Assembly (NCBI RefSeq): GCF_001857965.1
Contig: NZ_CP017774.1
Coordinates: 310,001-374,000 of the forward strand
Direction of reading: 5' to 3'
Origin: Flavobacterium commune
Lineage (GTDB): Bacteria > Bacteroidota > Bacteroidia > Flavobacteriales > Flavobacteriaceae
Length of the DNA stretch: 64,000 bases
Shown: positions 1 through 10,100 of the stretch, one piece after another
Layout of the letters: every line of letters begins with the position of its first letter
Numbering within the stretch: the first letter of the stretch is position 1
The notes under the pieces: generated by a model
Database searches by the model: none
Seen by the model: the letters and a program-made list of their open reading frames with translations, nothing else
Told to the model about the DNA's origin: nothing
Position numbers and translations under genes: made by a program

Positions 1-46
1 TTCCAAATTTTAATGCAACTACAAAAAAACAGCTAAATCGAAACAA

Positions 47-113
47 TCCCGATAGCTATCGGGACAATTTGAATAAAAAAACGTAATTTTGCACTCCTCC
101 CGAACAATCGGGA
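47..113. repeat. Two palindromes upstream of rimO
   Basis: TCCCGATAGCTATCGGGA (47-64) is a perfect 18-bp palindrome. TCCCGA-ACAA-TCGGGA (98-113) is a shorter inverted repeat with the same arms, ending 9 bases before the rimO start codon. The long palindrome recurs at 59284-59301 and in weaker form near 16759 and 63451, so it looks like a dispersed intergenic repeat. The second hairpin would fold in the rimO leader and could affect initiation; that is inference. Confidence 0.75.
84..91 (+). promoter_or_regulatory. -7 promoter box of rimO
   Basis: TAATTTTG matches the Bacteroidetes -7 consensus TAnnTTTG and ends 31 bases before the rimO start. No convincing -33 TTG is visible at the usual distance. 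Confidence 0.5.
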
Positions 114-122
114 CACAATAAT

Positions 123-1436
123 ATGAGAACCAAGTCTTTAAAAAAGAACAAAATAAACGTAATTACCTTAGGGTGTTCAAAAAACATATACGATAGTGAG
201 GTATTAATGGGACAACTTCGCGCCAACGGAAAAGAAGTAGAACACGAAGCACCAGTTGATCAGGAAGGAAATATTATCGTAATCAATACTTGCGGATTTA
301 TTGATAATGCAAAAGCAGAATCGGTAAATATGATTTTAGAATATGCCGACAAGAAAGAAAAAGGCCTGGTTGACAAAGTTTTTGTAACCGGATGTTTGTC
401 AGAGCGATACCGACCTGATTTAGAAAAAGAAATCCCAAATGTGGATCAGTTTTTTGGAACTACCGAATTGCCCCAATTATTAAAAGCTTTGGGAGCAGAT
501 TACAAACATGAATTATTAGGTGAGCGTTTAACAACAACCCCTAAAAATTATGCTTATTTAAAAATTGCCGAAGGTTGTGACAGACCTTGTAGTTTTTGCG
601 CTATTCCAATTATGCGTGGTGCACACGTTTCGCAACCTATTGAAAAATTAGTAAAAGAAGCCGAAGGTTTAGCCCGAGATGGGGTAAAAGAATTGATTTT
701 GATTGCTCAGGACTTAACTTACTATGGTCTTGATATTTATAAAAAACGCAACCTTGCCGAATTATTAGAGGCATTGGCAAAAGTAGAAGGAATCGAATGG
801 ATTCGTTTGCATTATGCCTTCCCTACCGGTTTCCCAATGGATGTATTGGACTTAATGAAACGCGAACCTAAAATTTGCAATTATATTGACATTCCGCTAC
901 AACATATTTCTGATTCTATTTTGAAATCGATGCGTCGTGGAACCACACAGGCTAAAACAACTCAATTATTAAAAGACTTTAGAGCAGCAGTTCCGGGAAT
1001 GGCCATCAGAACAACATTAATAGTTGGTTATCCGGGAGAAACTCAGGAAGATTTCGAAATTTTGAAAGATTTTGTTCAGGAAATGAAATTTGACCGCATG
1101 GGATGTTTTGCCTATTCTCACGAAGAAAACACACATGCTTATTTATTAGAAGATGATGTTCCGGATGATATCAAACAAGATCGTGCCAATGAAATCATGG
1201 AATTACAATCGCAGATTTCATGGGATTTGAATCAGGAAAAAATTGGACAAACATTCAAATGTATCATTGACAGAAAAGAAGGCGGACACTTTGTTGGTCG
1301 CACCGAATTTGACAGCCCGGATGTTGACAATGAAGTACTAATTGACGCTTCAAAATATTATTTAAAAACAGGCGATTTTGCTATGATTAAAATTATAGAT
1401 GCAACAGAATTTGACCTTTATGGAGAACCCGCATAA
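123..1436 (+). CDS. rimO: Ribosomal protein S12 methylthiotransferase RimO
   Basis: Radical SAM enzyme that adds a methylthio group to a conserved aspartate of ribosomal protein S12. The N-terminal UPF0004/MTTase domain has Cys18, Cys57 and Cys91 for the auxiliary 4Fe-4S cluster. The radical SAM cluster is Cys152-x3-Cys156-x2-Cys159 in EGCDRPCSFC. A TRAM domain fills the C-terminus, and 437 residues is the normal RimO length. The ATG at 123 gives a basic N-terminus running into the first Cys motif (ITLGCSKN). MiaB is the main alternative; the size and the SFCAIPIMRG context favour RimO. A small secreted protein follows 31 bases downstream. Confidence 0.95.
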   Translation: MRTKSLKKNKINVITLGCSKNIYDSEVLMGQLRANGKEVEHEAPVDQEGNIIVINTCGFIDNAKAESVNMILEYADKKEKGLVDKVFVTGCLSERYRPDLEKEIPNVDQFFGTTELPQLLKALGADYKHELLGERLTTTPKNYAYLKIAEGCDRPCSFCAIPIMRGAHVSQPIEKLVKEAEGLARDGVKELILIAQDLTYYGLDIYKKRNLAELLEALAKVEGIEWIRLHYAFPTGFPMDVLDLMKREPKICNYIDIPLQHISDSILKSMRRGTTQAKTTQLLKDFRAAVPGMAIRTTLIVGYPGETQEDFEILKDFVQEMKFDRMGCFAYSHEENTHAYLLEDDVPDDIKQDRANEIMELQSQISWDLNQEKIGQTFKCIIDRKEGGHFVGRTEFDSPDVDNEVLIDASKYYLKTGDFAMIKIIDATEFDLYGEPA

Positions 1437-1467
1437 AAAATAATTTTAGTTATCTAAAAAAACAATT

Positions 1468-1953
1468 ATGAACAAGACACAATTTTTCTTTGTATTAGCG
1501 TTTATAACTATATCCTTTAATACAGCTTTTGCACAATATGGTTACGGAAACGGATACGGTAACGGATATGGTGGTTATGGAATGGGTAGAAATAGCATGA
1601 GCCAAATGAATCAAGCCGATATGAAACCAAAAGAAATTCCGGTTGAAGTAACGGTTGCTAAGATAATGGAAAAACTAAAACCTCAATTAAACCTTGACGA
1701 ATTGCAAACTATTGCTATTGGAAATGTTTATACTGACATTATAAAGTCGCAAACAGCAATAATGAAAGACGAAAAATTGAGTCAACAAGAAAAGTCTAAC
1801 GAAATAAAAGCTCTTTTTGAAATAAACGAAAGAAAAGTAAACGAATACTTAAACGAAGAGCAAAGACAAAAATACAAAGCTCTAAAAGAAGAAGGCGGAA
1901 ATAACAAAAAAGAGAAAGAGAAAAAGAAAAAATCAAAAAAGGAAGACGAATAG
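1468..1953 (+). CDS. Small secreted protein with Gly/Tyr-rich N-terminus and Lys/Glu-rich tail
   Basis: Not assigned to a named family. Residues 1-22 form a signal peptide ending in AFAQ. Next comes a short Gly/Tyr/Asn-rich stretch (repeats of YGNG) to about residue 40. The middle (about 55-135) is predicted helical and charged, resembling the Spy/CpxP-like or DUF4168-like helical proteins of Bacteroidetes. The last 20 residues are almost all Lys and Glu. It lies 31 bases after rimO and 32 before the amidase lipoprotein, so the three may be co-transcribed. An envelope location is likely. Confidence 0.75.
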   Translation: MNKTQFFFVLAFITISFNTAFAQYGYGNGYGNGYGGYGMGRNSMSQMNQADMKPKEIPVEVTVAKIMEKLKPQLNLDELQTIAIGNVYTDIIKSQTAIMKDEKLSQQEKSNEIKALFEINERKVNEYLNEEQRQKYKALKEEGGNNKKEKEKKKKSKKEDE

Positions 1954-1985
1954 TTTTCCTTTTTTTAAATAAAAATAGATTCAAA

Positions 1986-2888
1986 ATGAACAAACATCTT
2001 AGCTATTTAATTTTTGCATTAATCATTGCATCATGCTCGACTAATCCTTATAAAAAAAGCGAGAAAGAATACGATACAAAACTAAAATCTTTCAAAGATC
2101 AAATTTCAGCTAAAGACCCCGAACCTTTACCTGTAGTTAACAAAACAATTATAAGTATCGATAGCGTTTACAGCAAACAATTATATACTTTTAAAGATAG
2201 TATCTTCAAAGTGGGCTCAACACAATTAAGTAATAACATATACACAGAATGGATAAGTACCGTCAATTTCAATCTTAGAAAACCTAATTTTATTATTATC
2301 CACCACACTGCACAGGACTCACTTCAGCAAACAATTAAAACCTTTACTAAAACCAGCACCCAGGTAAGTGCACATTATGTAATTGCCGATGACGGACATG
2401 TAGTTCACATGCTAAACGATTATTTACGCGCCTGGCATGCCGGAGTAAGTTCGTGGGGAAAAAACACTGATATTAATTCTTCTTCCATAGGAATTGAATT
2501 AGACAACAATGGTAGCGAACCTTTTTCTGAAGCTCAAATTACCAGCTTGATGGCTCTTTTGAGCAAATTGAAGAAAGACTACAATATTCCTGCTCAAAAC
2601 ATAATTGGTCATTCTGATATTGCTCCCAGTCGAAAAAAAGACCCAAGCGGCTTATTTCCATGGAAAACTTTGGCCGAAAACGGATTCGGAGTATGGAAAG
2701 ACGACGAACTTCCCTTAGCCCCTTTTGATTTTAATGCCGAATTGGCACTGCAAATTATTGGCTACAACACAAAAAACTTAAGTGCAGCAATCACAGCGTT
2801 CAAACTACACTATATACCAGAAGAAGCCAATGCTGTTTTAGATCAAAACACTATCAACACCATTTATTCTATTTATTTAAAACAATAA
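1986..2888 (+). CDS. N-acetylmuramoyl-L-alanine amidase, lipoprotein (Amidase_2 type)
   Basis: Cleaves the bond between MurNAc and L-Ala in peptidoglycan. The N-terminus is a lipoprotein signal with lipobox IIASC (lipidated Cys17). The catalytic domain starts at the FIIIHHT motif (first Zn-binding His) and runs through SAHYVI and DDG to GHSDIAPSRKKDP, which carries the second Zn ligand and the catalytic Lys. About 70 further residues have no clear domain. The gene sits 32 bases after the small secreted protein and is followed by a strong terminator. Anchoring suggests cell-wall recycling or remodelling rather than secretion. Confidence 0.9.
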   Translation: MNKHLSYLIFALIIASCSTNPYKKSEKEYDTKLKSFKDQISAKDPEPLPVVNKTIISIDSVYSKQLYTFKDSIFKVGSTQLSNNIYTEWISTVNFNLRKPNFIIIHHTAQDSLQQTIKTFTKTSTQVSAHYVIADDGHVVHMLNDYLRAWHAGVSSWGKNTDINSSSIGIELDNNGSEPFSEAQITSLMALLSKLKKDYNIPAQNIIGHSDIAPSRKKDPSGLFPWKTLAENGFGVWKDDELPLAPFDFNAELALQIIGYNTKNLSAAITAFKLHYIPEEANAVLDQNTINTIYSIYLKQ

Positions 2889-2907
2889 ACAAATCTTAGT
2901 TGAAGCC

Positions 2908-2946
2908 AAAAAAAGTTCTTTGAGAAATCCTCAAAGAACTTTTTTT
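2908..2946 (+). terminator. Intrinsic terminator after the amidase gene
   Basis: The 11-bp perfect stem AGTTCTTTGAG / CTCAAAGAACT (2914-2924 / 2930-2940) has a 5-base loop, an A-run before it and a T-run of seven after it. Confidence 0.9.
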
Positions 2947-3219
2947 ATTCCTAAATCGCACCAAATCAATTATAACGATTATGTATTCAATATAGTCCAA
3001 TAAAAATTGGACTATATTCATATTATATTAGCATTATGCCAAAAAAATCTGACTATTTGGTAATTATAAATTGGTATTATGAAGCTTTAGAATACCTCTT
3101 TTCTTGTCCCAGAGCAAATGTATGCGTTTTATTTTTTGCCCTTAATTAAACTAATCTTTCCTTTGGCAGATTAGCACAGCAAAACCAAACAACTTTTAGC
3201 TACACAATAAATCGACAAT
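2947..3219. other. Intergenic region with a 13-bp palindrome
   Basis: No credible gene. A perfect 13-bp inverted repeat AATATAGTCCAAT / ATTGGACTATATT (2989-3001 / 3006-3018) has an AAAA loop and no T-run. A second, 7-bp repeat CTAATCT / AGATTAG sits at 3151-3157 / 3168-3174. A 37-codon reading frame at 3036-3149 has no recognisable features. Confidence 0.5.
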
Positions 3220-3256
3220 AAAAAACTGCCAAGATTCATTAAATGAACCTTGGCAG
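3220..3256 (-). terminator. Intrinsic terminator of the porin gene
   Basis: A 14-bp stem spans 3226-3239 and 3243-3256. Its single non-Watson-Crick pair is G-U only when read on the minus strand. An A-run at 3220-3225 becomes the U-tract of minus-strand RNA. Confidence 0.85.
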
Positions 3257-3302
3257 CAAAAAAAAAAATTATCATTTATTGTATTTCGAATTTTGACAAT
3301 TC

Positions 3303-4340
3303 TTAGAAGCCATAAACTAAAGCGATAGAAGCCTGAGCCGCAGATTTTGTTGGAGTAGTCATATCTGACTCAAAGAAATTATCATCTTTAGCAGAATCCA
3401 ATCTGAATTCAGGGATAACTGTTAATCCTCCTGCTTTTAAGTTAGCTGATAAAGTGAAAGCTGTTACAGAATTATCAGCAGACAAACCAAACATAGCACT
3501 ATTTTCTTTAGCTTTGAAATACTCAGCACGTAATCCTAAACCAAAGTTTTCAGTTACCGCTACTGATGGATATAAAGCTACACCTGTATAACCAAAGTCA
3601 CTATCCCCAGGTGCTGACCAATCAGCTGCATTTAAACCTAATTTGAATTTTTCAGACAATTGGAAAGTAGCTGTTAAGTCCACAATAGTACCACTTTCAG
3701 AACCATCCATAAAGTTCAGGTAAGCACTTACACCTTCTGTTGGAGTTAAAGACAATTGAGCTCCAATTGCGTTTAATCCTTTCATTGGGTCAGCTGAATA
3801 AAAATTCCAAGTACTATTAAAACCTCCTACCATTAAGCCAACTTTATCTGAGATTGCATAATTTGCTTTAATTCCCGCATTTTGGAATGGCCCATTAGTA
3901 AACAAATAAGAAGTTGAATAATGGAAGTTTGCTACTGGTGAAATCACCTCATATCCAATAAAAGTTCCCATGTAACCTGCTGTAAAACTTAATTTATCTG
4001 TAGCAGCATAAGTAACATACAAATTTTGAATGTGGAATGAATTAGATTCATTTGATAGAGTTCCATCTCCATTAAGAATCGATTGATATTGTCCTCTTGG
4101 TCCAAAAGAAACTTCACCCACGAAAGAAGTTTTACCCGTTGTTTTTTTCAAAGCAATGTCAATCATCCCCAAAGACACTGAATTCTGATCTGATGCAAAA
4201 CTTGTCCCGATGTTTGATGCTTTTGCAAAATCGTATTTGTAGTAAACATCAGCAGAACCTGAAATTTCTAATGGGGTGTCTTGTGCAAATGTCATGCTTC
4301 CTGTCAGCGCTAAAGCTAAAATAAAAATTACTTTTTTCAT
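3303..4340 (-). CDS. Outer-membrane beta-barrel porin (BBP2/OmpL-like)
   Basis: Predicted outer-membrane pore. Residues 1-20 are a signal peptide ending in MTFAQ. The mature protein is a series of short amphipathic beta-strands with Gly, Tyr and Phe typical of a barrel, ending in Phe (LVYGF). The early ISGSADVYYKYDF segment and the later GPRGQ region resemble the BBP2 family common in Flavobacterium. The gene is monocistronic: it has its own promoter (4440-4467) and terminator. Substrate cannot be read from the sequence. Confidence 0.82.
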   Translation of the reverse strand: MKKVIFILALALTGSMTFAQDTPLEISGSADVYYKYDFAKASNIGTSFASDQNSVSLGMIDIALKKTTGKTSFVGEVSFGPRGQYQSILNGDGTLSNESNSFHIQNLYVTYAATDKLSFTAGYMGTFIGYEVISPVANFHYSTSYLFTNGPFQNAGIKANYAISDKVGLMVGGFNSTWNFYSADPMKGLNAIGAQLSLTPTEGVSAYLNFMDGSESGTIVDLTATFQLSEKFKLGLNAADWSAPGDSDFGYTGVALYPSVAVTENFGLGLRAEYFKAKENSAMFGLSADNSVTAFTLSANLKAGGLTVIPEFRLDSAKDDNFFESDMTTPTKSAAQASIALVYGF

Positions 4341-4439
4341 GTTTTAATTTGTTTTGGTTATTTAAATTATTTTTACTCAAAAAGAAATATTAACATATTA
4401 TCCTCAATATTTAACAAGTTTTATTCCTTTTTGTTGAAG

Positions 4440-4467
4440 CAAATTTATCAACTTTTATTTTTACAAA
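4440..4467 (-). promoter_or_regulatory. Promoter of the porin gene
   Basis: On the minus strand, TTTG (4464-4467) and TAAATTTG (4440-4447) are separated by 16 bases, close to the Bacteroidetes -33/-7 arrangement. The implied leader is about 90 bases. Confidence 0.6.
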
Positions 4468-4764
4468 AATAAAATAATATAACTTTTTGCCGTTTTTAGC
4501 GTCGAATTATCAAAAATCGGGATTCAATTAAAAAAAAATACATTTTCCTTATTTTTCGATAGCAAAAAAATGATTATTCTCATGATAAAAAACACAAACA
4601 CCCTTAAAAAACAGACTAAAAAACAAAAACAAGCTAAAAAAACATCAAAAACTCAATATAAAACCAATTAAAAACAAAACTACCCCCTAAAAAAACAGGG
4701 GTTAATCAATACAAACATAAAAATGCTGCTTGATAATTCCGCAACAAAAACATTAAAAAACAAC
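4468..4764. other. Gene-free AT-rich spacer
   Basis: Extremely A-rich spacer between the porin promoter and the radical SAM gene. It holds a weak CCCCT / AGGGG hairpin at 4684-4701. Nothing else was recognised. Confidence 0.4.
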
Positions 4765-4788
4765 AAAACCTCCCAAAAGGAGGTTTTT
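4765..4788 (-). terminator. Intrinsic terminator of the radical SAM gene
   Basis: AAAACCTCC / GGAGGTTTT (4765-4773 / 4779-4787) with loop CAAAA lies 31 bases beyond the stop codon of the minus-strand gene. A and T runs on both sides make it potentially bidirectional. Confidence 0.8.
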
Positions 4789-4818
4789 CATTATAAAAAG
4801 ATGTTAGCAACTCATCTA

Positions 4819-7005
4819 TCATAAAATTAAAAGCCCAAATTCCCGTAGTGAATTTATAGGCTTAGAATACCAAAACAATTCAAAATCTTCTAAATTTAAC
4901 TCAAAATCGGCTTTTAACTCTTGAAAGGAATATATTTTAGTGTTAAAAACTGTAATCTTTTCCAATATTGTTACTAACCATTCCCCTTCCCCTCTATTGG
5001 TTTGAATTGTAAAACTTTCTTTTTTATCATGAAAAGTCAAACTCATCATTTCCCAGGAATTCCCTTTCTTAGTCTTCATAAAATGTTCAACTGATGGTTT
5101 TCCCCCGATCCAAACTACTTTTGCATTTGGTTTTATATTAAAATCAACATCAGACTCTAAAGCATTAAAAATAAAATCGGGATGAATTTTTGTTTTCGGA
5201 ATTTTAAAATCAAACCATTCCTGCAATTCATAGTCAAAACAGATTCCGTGCATATAATTAAACAATGATTTCTTTAAACCGAAACTGAATTTATCATGGT
5301 CAATCCCTGTTAAATCCTTATAATTAATATCATTATTGGCAAAAGTCCCAATAGCTTCGGTTTCTTTTACCACGCCAAATTTCTCCGGATACATACCTAC
5401 CGGACTATGCGCTGTCATGGCAAATTGATGCCAAAATCCTGATTGCAAAATTCCCGCTTCAAATAATTGACGCACCATTTCGAGACTATCTACTGTTTCC
5501 TGAACGGTTTGCGTAGGATAACCATACATCAAATAAGCATGAACCATAATTCCAGCTTCGGTAAAATTACGGGTTACACGTGCCACCTGTTCCACCGTTA
5601 CACCTTTGTCAATCAATTTTAACAAACGATCAGAGGCCACTTCAAGTCCGCCCGAAACAGCAATACAACCCGAAGCCTTCAATAATAAGGCTAAATCCTG
5701 AGTAAAACTTTTTTCGAATCGAATGTTCGTCCACCAAGTGACTGACAATTTTCTTCGAAGAATTTCAAGAGCTAATACACGCATCAAAGCTGGTGGTGCC
5801 GCTTCATCTACAAAATGAAATCCATTTTCACCCGTTTGAGTAATCATCTCTTCCATTCTATCACAAAGCAAACTGGCAGCTACGGGTTCGTAAACCTTAA
5901 TATAATCTAACGAAATATCACAAAAAGTACATTTCCCCCAATAACATCCATGCGCCATGGTAAGTTTATTCCAGCGCCCATCGCTCCACATACGGTGCAT
6001 AGGATTGACAATTTCGATAACCGAAATGTATTTATCCAATAACAAATCAGAATAATCCGGTGTACCCACTTGGGATTGTTTGTAATCCGATTTAGCGGAA
6101 TTATTTTTATAAACTACTTTTCCATTTTCTAAAAGAAAAGTTCTTTTAAACGAATTATAATCTGGATTTTCAATACTCGAAATTAATTCTTCAATAGGAA
6201 CTTCGCCGTCATCCAAAGTAATAAAATCAAAAAACTCAAAAACTCTAGCATCCGAAAGCGAACGTAATTCGGTATTTGGAAAACCGCCACCCATTGAAAT
6301 TTTAATGTTCGGAAAATGTTGTTTCACCCATTGTGCACATCGAAAAGCCGAATATAAATTCCCAGGAAATGGAACAGAAATCAAAAAAAATGTTGGTTGA
6401 GTGATTTCAATTCGTTCTTTCAGAATCGAAAAAAGAATATTATCTATATAGGTAGGTTTTTGTTGTAAAGCGTCATATAATTCGTCAAAAGAATTGGCAC
6501 TGCGCCCCAAACGTTCAGCATAACGGCTGAAACCAAAATTAGCATCCACACATTCCACAATAAAATCAGAGATGTCTTCGAGATATAAAGTTGCCAAATG
6601 CTTTGCCTTATCCTGAGTTCCCATGGTACCAAAAGCCCAATCCAATTCTTCCAACTGAGCAAAACGTGAAGCTTCAGGCAAATAATCTTCCTGACATATC
6701 TGCAAAGCCAAGGTTGGATTTTTTCCTTGCAAAAAAGCAATAACCGAATCAATAGTTTTAATATATTCATCCTGCAATGCAAAAATACGCTTGCAATTAT
6801 CCGTTGTAGGTTGTTGACTTTTGGTTTGAAATAAATCTTGTAATCCTTCTTTCGAAAACAATTTCAAAATCACCTCAATCCCTAAATCTGCCTGAACTGA
6901 TTCTATTCCTTTGGTATTCAAAAATCCTTTGATATAAGCAGTTGCTGGATAAGGAGTATTCAGTTGGGTAAAAGGCGGCGTGATGAGGAAAAGTTTTGGC
7001 TTCAA
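4819..7005 (-). CDS. B12-binding-type radical SAM protein with CX4CX2C motif
   Basis: Large radical SAM protein of the cobalamin-binding-domain group. An N-terminal module (about 1-200) is followed by a Rossmann-like segment (about 205-280, with SVPFPGN and SMGGGFPN), then the radical SAM core. The cluster motif is GCYWGKCTFCD: Cys354, Cys359 and Cys362, i.e. CX4CX2C rather than the usual CX3CX2C. The core continues through SGGLEVASDRLL and MYGYPTQT, and a 180-residue C-terminal region follows. The corrinoid His motif DxHxxG is not obvious, so cobalamin binding is uncertain. The substrate is unknown. It is divergent from the giant adhesin across 153 bases. Confidence 0.8.
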   Translation of the reverse strand: MKPKLFLITPPFTQLNTPYPATAYIKGFLNTKGIESVQADLGIEVILKLFSKEGLQDLFQTKSQQPTTDNCKRIFALQDEYIKTIDSVIAFLQGKNPTLALQICQEDYLPEASRFAQLEELDWAFGTMGTQDKAKHLATLYLEDISDFIVECVDANFGFSRYAERLGRSANSFDELYDALQQKPTYIDNILFSILKERIEITQPTFFLISVPFPGNLYSAFRCAQWVKQHFPNIKISMGGGFPNTELRSLSDARVFEFFDFITLDDGEVPIEELISSIENPDYNSFKRTFLLENGKVVYKNNSAKSDYKQSQVGTPDYSDLLLDKYISVIEIVNPMHRMWSDGRWNKLTMAHGCYWGKCTFCDISLDYIKVYEPVAASLLCDRMEEMITQTGENGFHFVDEAAPPALMRVLALEILRRKLSVTWWTNIRFEKSFTQDLALLLKASGCIAVSGGLEVASDRLLKLIDKGVTVEQVARVTRNFTEAGIMVHAYLMYGYPTQTVQETVDSLEMVRQLFEAGILQSGFWHQFAMTAHSPVGMYPEKFGVVKETEAIGTFANNDINYKDLTGIDHDKFSFGLKKSLFNYMHGICFDYELQEWFDFKIPKTKIHPDFIFNALESDVDFNIKPNAKVVWIGGKPSVEHFMKTKKGNSWEMMSLTFHDKKESFTIQTNRGEGEWLVTILEKITVFNTKIYSFQELKADFELNLEDFELFWYSKPINSLREFGLLIL

Positions 7006-7124
7006 AATGATAGTATTTGCTACAAAAATAAGGGATAATTTTAGTTTCTATTCTAATGGAGATTGAAAGTTTTTAAAGCTTAATTTTCTATTAAAAAGAA
7101 TACTGTCATTTGAGCGTATTTGAT

Positions 7125-7132
7125 TACATTTG
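7125..7132 (+). promoter_or_regulatory. -7 promoter box of the giant secreted protein
   Basis: TACATTTG matches TAnnTTTG and lies 26 bases before the ATG at 7159. It also supports that ATG over an in-frame codon further upstream. Confidence 0.55.
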
Positions 7133-7158
7133 AAAACTATTCTAAGAGATTAATATTT

Positions 7159-10100
7159 ATGAAAAAAACTCTACTCTTATTATTATTTTTATTTACTAGC
7201 TTTTGCTTTTCACAAGAAATCTGTGACAACGGAATCGATGATGATGGTGATGAAAAAATTGATTTAAATGATACTGATTGCATTTGTAATAATGCAACAA
7301 CTTCACTACTTCAGAATCATTCATTTGAAGAAAAAACGGGTTGCCCTGATAATTCTGATGATTTAAATTTTATAAGTCCATGGTCAAAAGGAACAATTCC
7401 TTCTCCTGATTACATAAATTGTAATTCCTTAGAAAGCACTCTTTACAATAAAAATCTTCAAAACCTCCCAGATGGTAAAGGAATTGTTCGAGCTGTTTAT
7501 AAAAATAATCATAAAGAATATTTAGCCACCAAATTAGCCTCTCCACTGCAATCAGGAATAGAATACCAATTAACTCTAAATATCGCAACATTAATGACAG
7601 TGAATGTATCACCAACAGATATATTCGTGGATTCTAATTTTTTAGAACCAACTTACGTAACACTTTATGGATGTTCAAACAAAGACAACATTCCTCTTTC
7701 TACAAATTCAGATCCTAATTCTTTTGACCCTTCTTGGATTGAAATTGGAAAAATTTTATACCAGCCCCAGTCTGTTTGGAGTGAAATTACGATCAATTTC
7801 ACCGCTAATATTGACATTAATGCTATAATGCTTGGACCATCAAAAGTATTACCCCCCTCTTTTGATTATATTTATTTACCAACATTTAGCGGAACGTATG
7901 AACCTTCTTTTTTATATGATAATTTAAGATTAAACACTGCTGAAAGTTTTGGTGCTACTATTAGTCAGATTGGAACTTTCTGTAATAACGATTTAGTATT
8001 GACAGCTAATCTTAATAAAGCCATGACTTTATCAACAACATTTCAATGGTATAAAAATGGCATCGCTATAGTTGGGGCAACTAATCAATCCTATTCAATC
8101 CCCTCCAACAAATCTAATCTTGGGGAATATTCTGTAAAAGTTACCGATACAAATAATTGTTTCATCAGTTCAAAATTAACCATTAATAATTCAATCCCTA
8201 ATCCTTCTGTAACAGTTGTACAACCTTCTTGTCAAGACACAAACGGTTATATTGAAGTTAATGCCCCTGGAATGGAATATAGTTTTAGAAAAGGCTTGTC
8301 TTTAGAAGATTATTACCTATCTTCTAAAGACTTGGTATGGCAAACTGATGCCAAATTTACCACAAAGGAATATGGAAAATATTATATTCAAACCAGAACT
8401 AGTTCCGGTTGTATCTCTACACCTACAATTGTAACAATTGATATCCCAACATTACTAGACAGACCCACATTTTCAATTATTCAACCAACTTGTAGTTCTG
8501 GTGGAACTATTACTATAACAACTCCAGGATCCCAATATAGTTTTGATGATGGATTGACTTGGGGAAATAATGCCACAAAAACAAATTTACCACCCGGTAA
8601 TTATTTCATCAAAATAAAGAACAACTCAGATTGTGAATCCTATGCACAAAGTGTTTTTCTTTTCGAATATTATATTAATACTCCAACTTATACTGTAACA
8701 CAACCTACATGTAATGAAGGCGGAAGTATTACTATTACTACACCTGCTTCAGAATATAGCTTTGATAACGGAGAAACCTGGACAACAAATCCAACAGCGA
8801 CAAACCTAGCTCCTGGGTATTATAATATAAGAATTAAAAATGAATTTGGATGTGAATCCAAACCTAATACTTACCAAATATATTTTGAGCGATTTTCAAT
8901 ACCACATCCTGAGATTAAAATTACGCAACCTGATAAGTGTGACAAAACTGGCAGTATAACATTTTTAAAAACTGCAGTTCAATATAGCCTTGATGATGGT
9001 GCAACATGGACAAATAATCAAACAATAAGCAATTTACCTGTTGGCAGTAGCTATATAATTAAAACTAAAAATGAACTTGGATGTGAATCAGAAAGAAATT
9101 ATGCTACAATTTATCCTTTTCATTTACCTACTCCAAGTTACACAAAAACAAATCCAACTTGCGAAAAAAATGGCAATTTAACTATAACTACAAATGCTTT
9201 CGAATATAGTTTTGACAATGGTGAAACATGGACAAAAAATCCAACTATAACAGTTCAAAATGGAACAGAATATTCTTCATTTCCAATAATGATCAAAGAT
9301 GAATTGGGTTGTACATCTATACCGCAATATGTAACTGTTTATCCAGATATTTATTTAGACTTTTACCCTGAATATAAAATTATTAAAGAGGCTACTTGTG
9401 ATTCTGGTGCTAGTGTTACCATTACTACTGCTGCAGCTGAATATAGTTTTGATGATGGTAAAAATTGGACGACAAACCCTACCGCAACAAATTTACCTGG
9501 TGGAAGTTCTTATGCGTTAAAAGTCAAAGATAGTTATGGCTGTATATCCTATTACAAGATGATATACATACCTTCCAATGTAAACGAATCCTATTTGAAT
9601 ATACCTACTTATACAATTATACAGCCCAGTTGTGAAAATAAAACTGGAACTATCAAAATTACAACTCCAGCTTCATTCTATAGTTTTGATGGCGGGGAAA
9701 CATGGGGGACAAATCCAACAAAATCAAATCTGGAAGAAGGTAATTATGAAATTGTAATAAAAAATGAAACAGGATGTAAAAGCTTTCCTTTCAACATACA
9801 TATCTTTTCGTACTATCTTGACACTCCTCATTATGTTATTACGCAACCTACTTCATGTGAAGCAAATGCTACAGGAAGTATTACAATAACAAGTCCTGCA
9901 GATTATTACAGTTTTAATGATGGAGCAACCTGGACTACAAATCCAACGGCATCAAATTTACCCATAGGTTTTAAATATTTAATAAAAATTAAAAACAAAC
10001 AAGGCTGTGTCTCACAAAGCTATCCGGTTTATTTTACCCCACTCAAATTAAAACCTGCAGAATATACTGTTATTTATCCATCTTGTGGAAAAGGTGGTAG

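Noticed and set aside
1796..1993. Minus-strand frame rich in Leu and Phe opposite the small secreted protein
   Set aside because: It is the antisense of a Lys/Glu-rich coding tail and has no independent support.
3036..3149. A 37-codon frame beginning MPKKSDYLV
   Set aside because: Too short, no spacing or context support and no recognisable composition.
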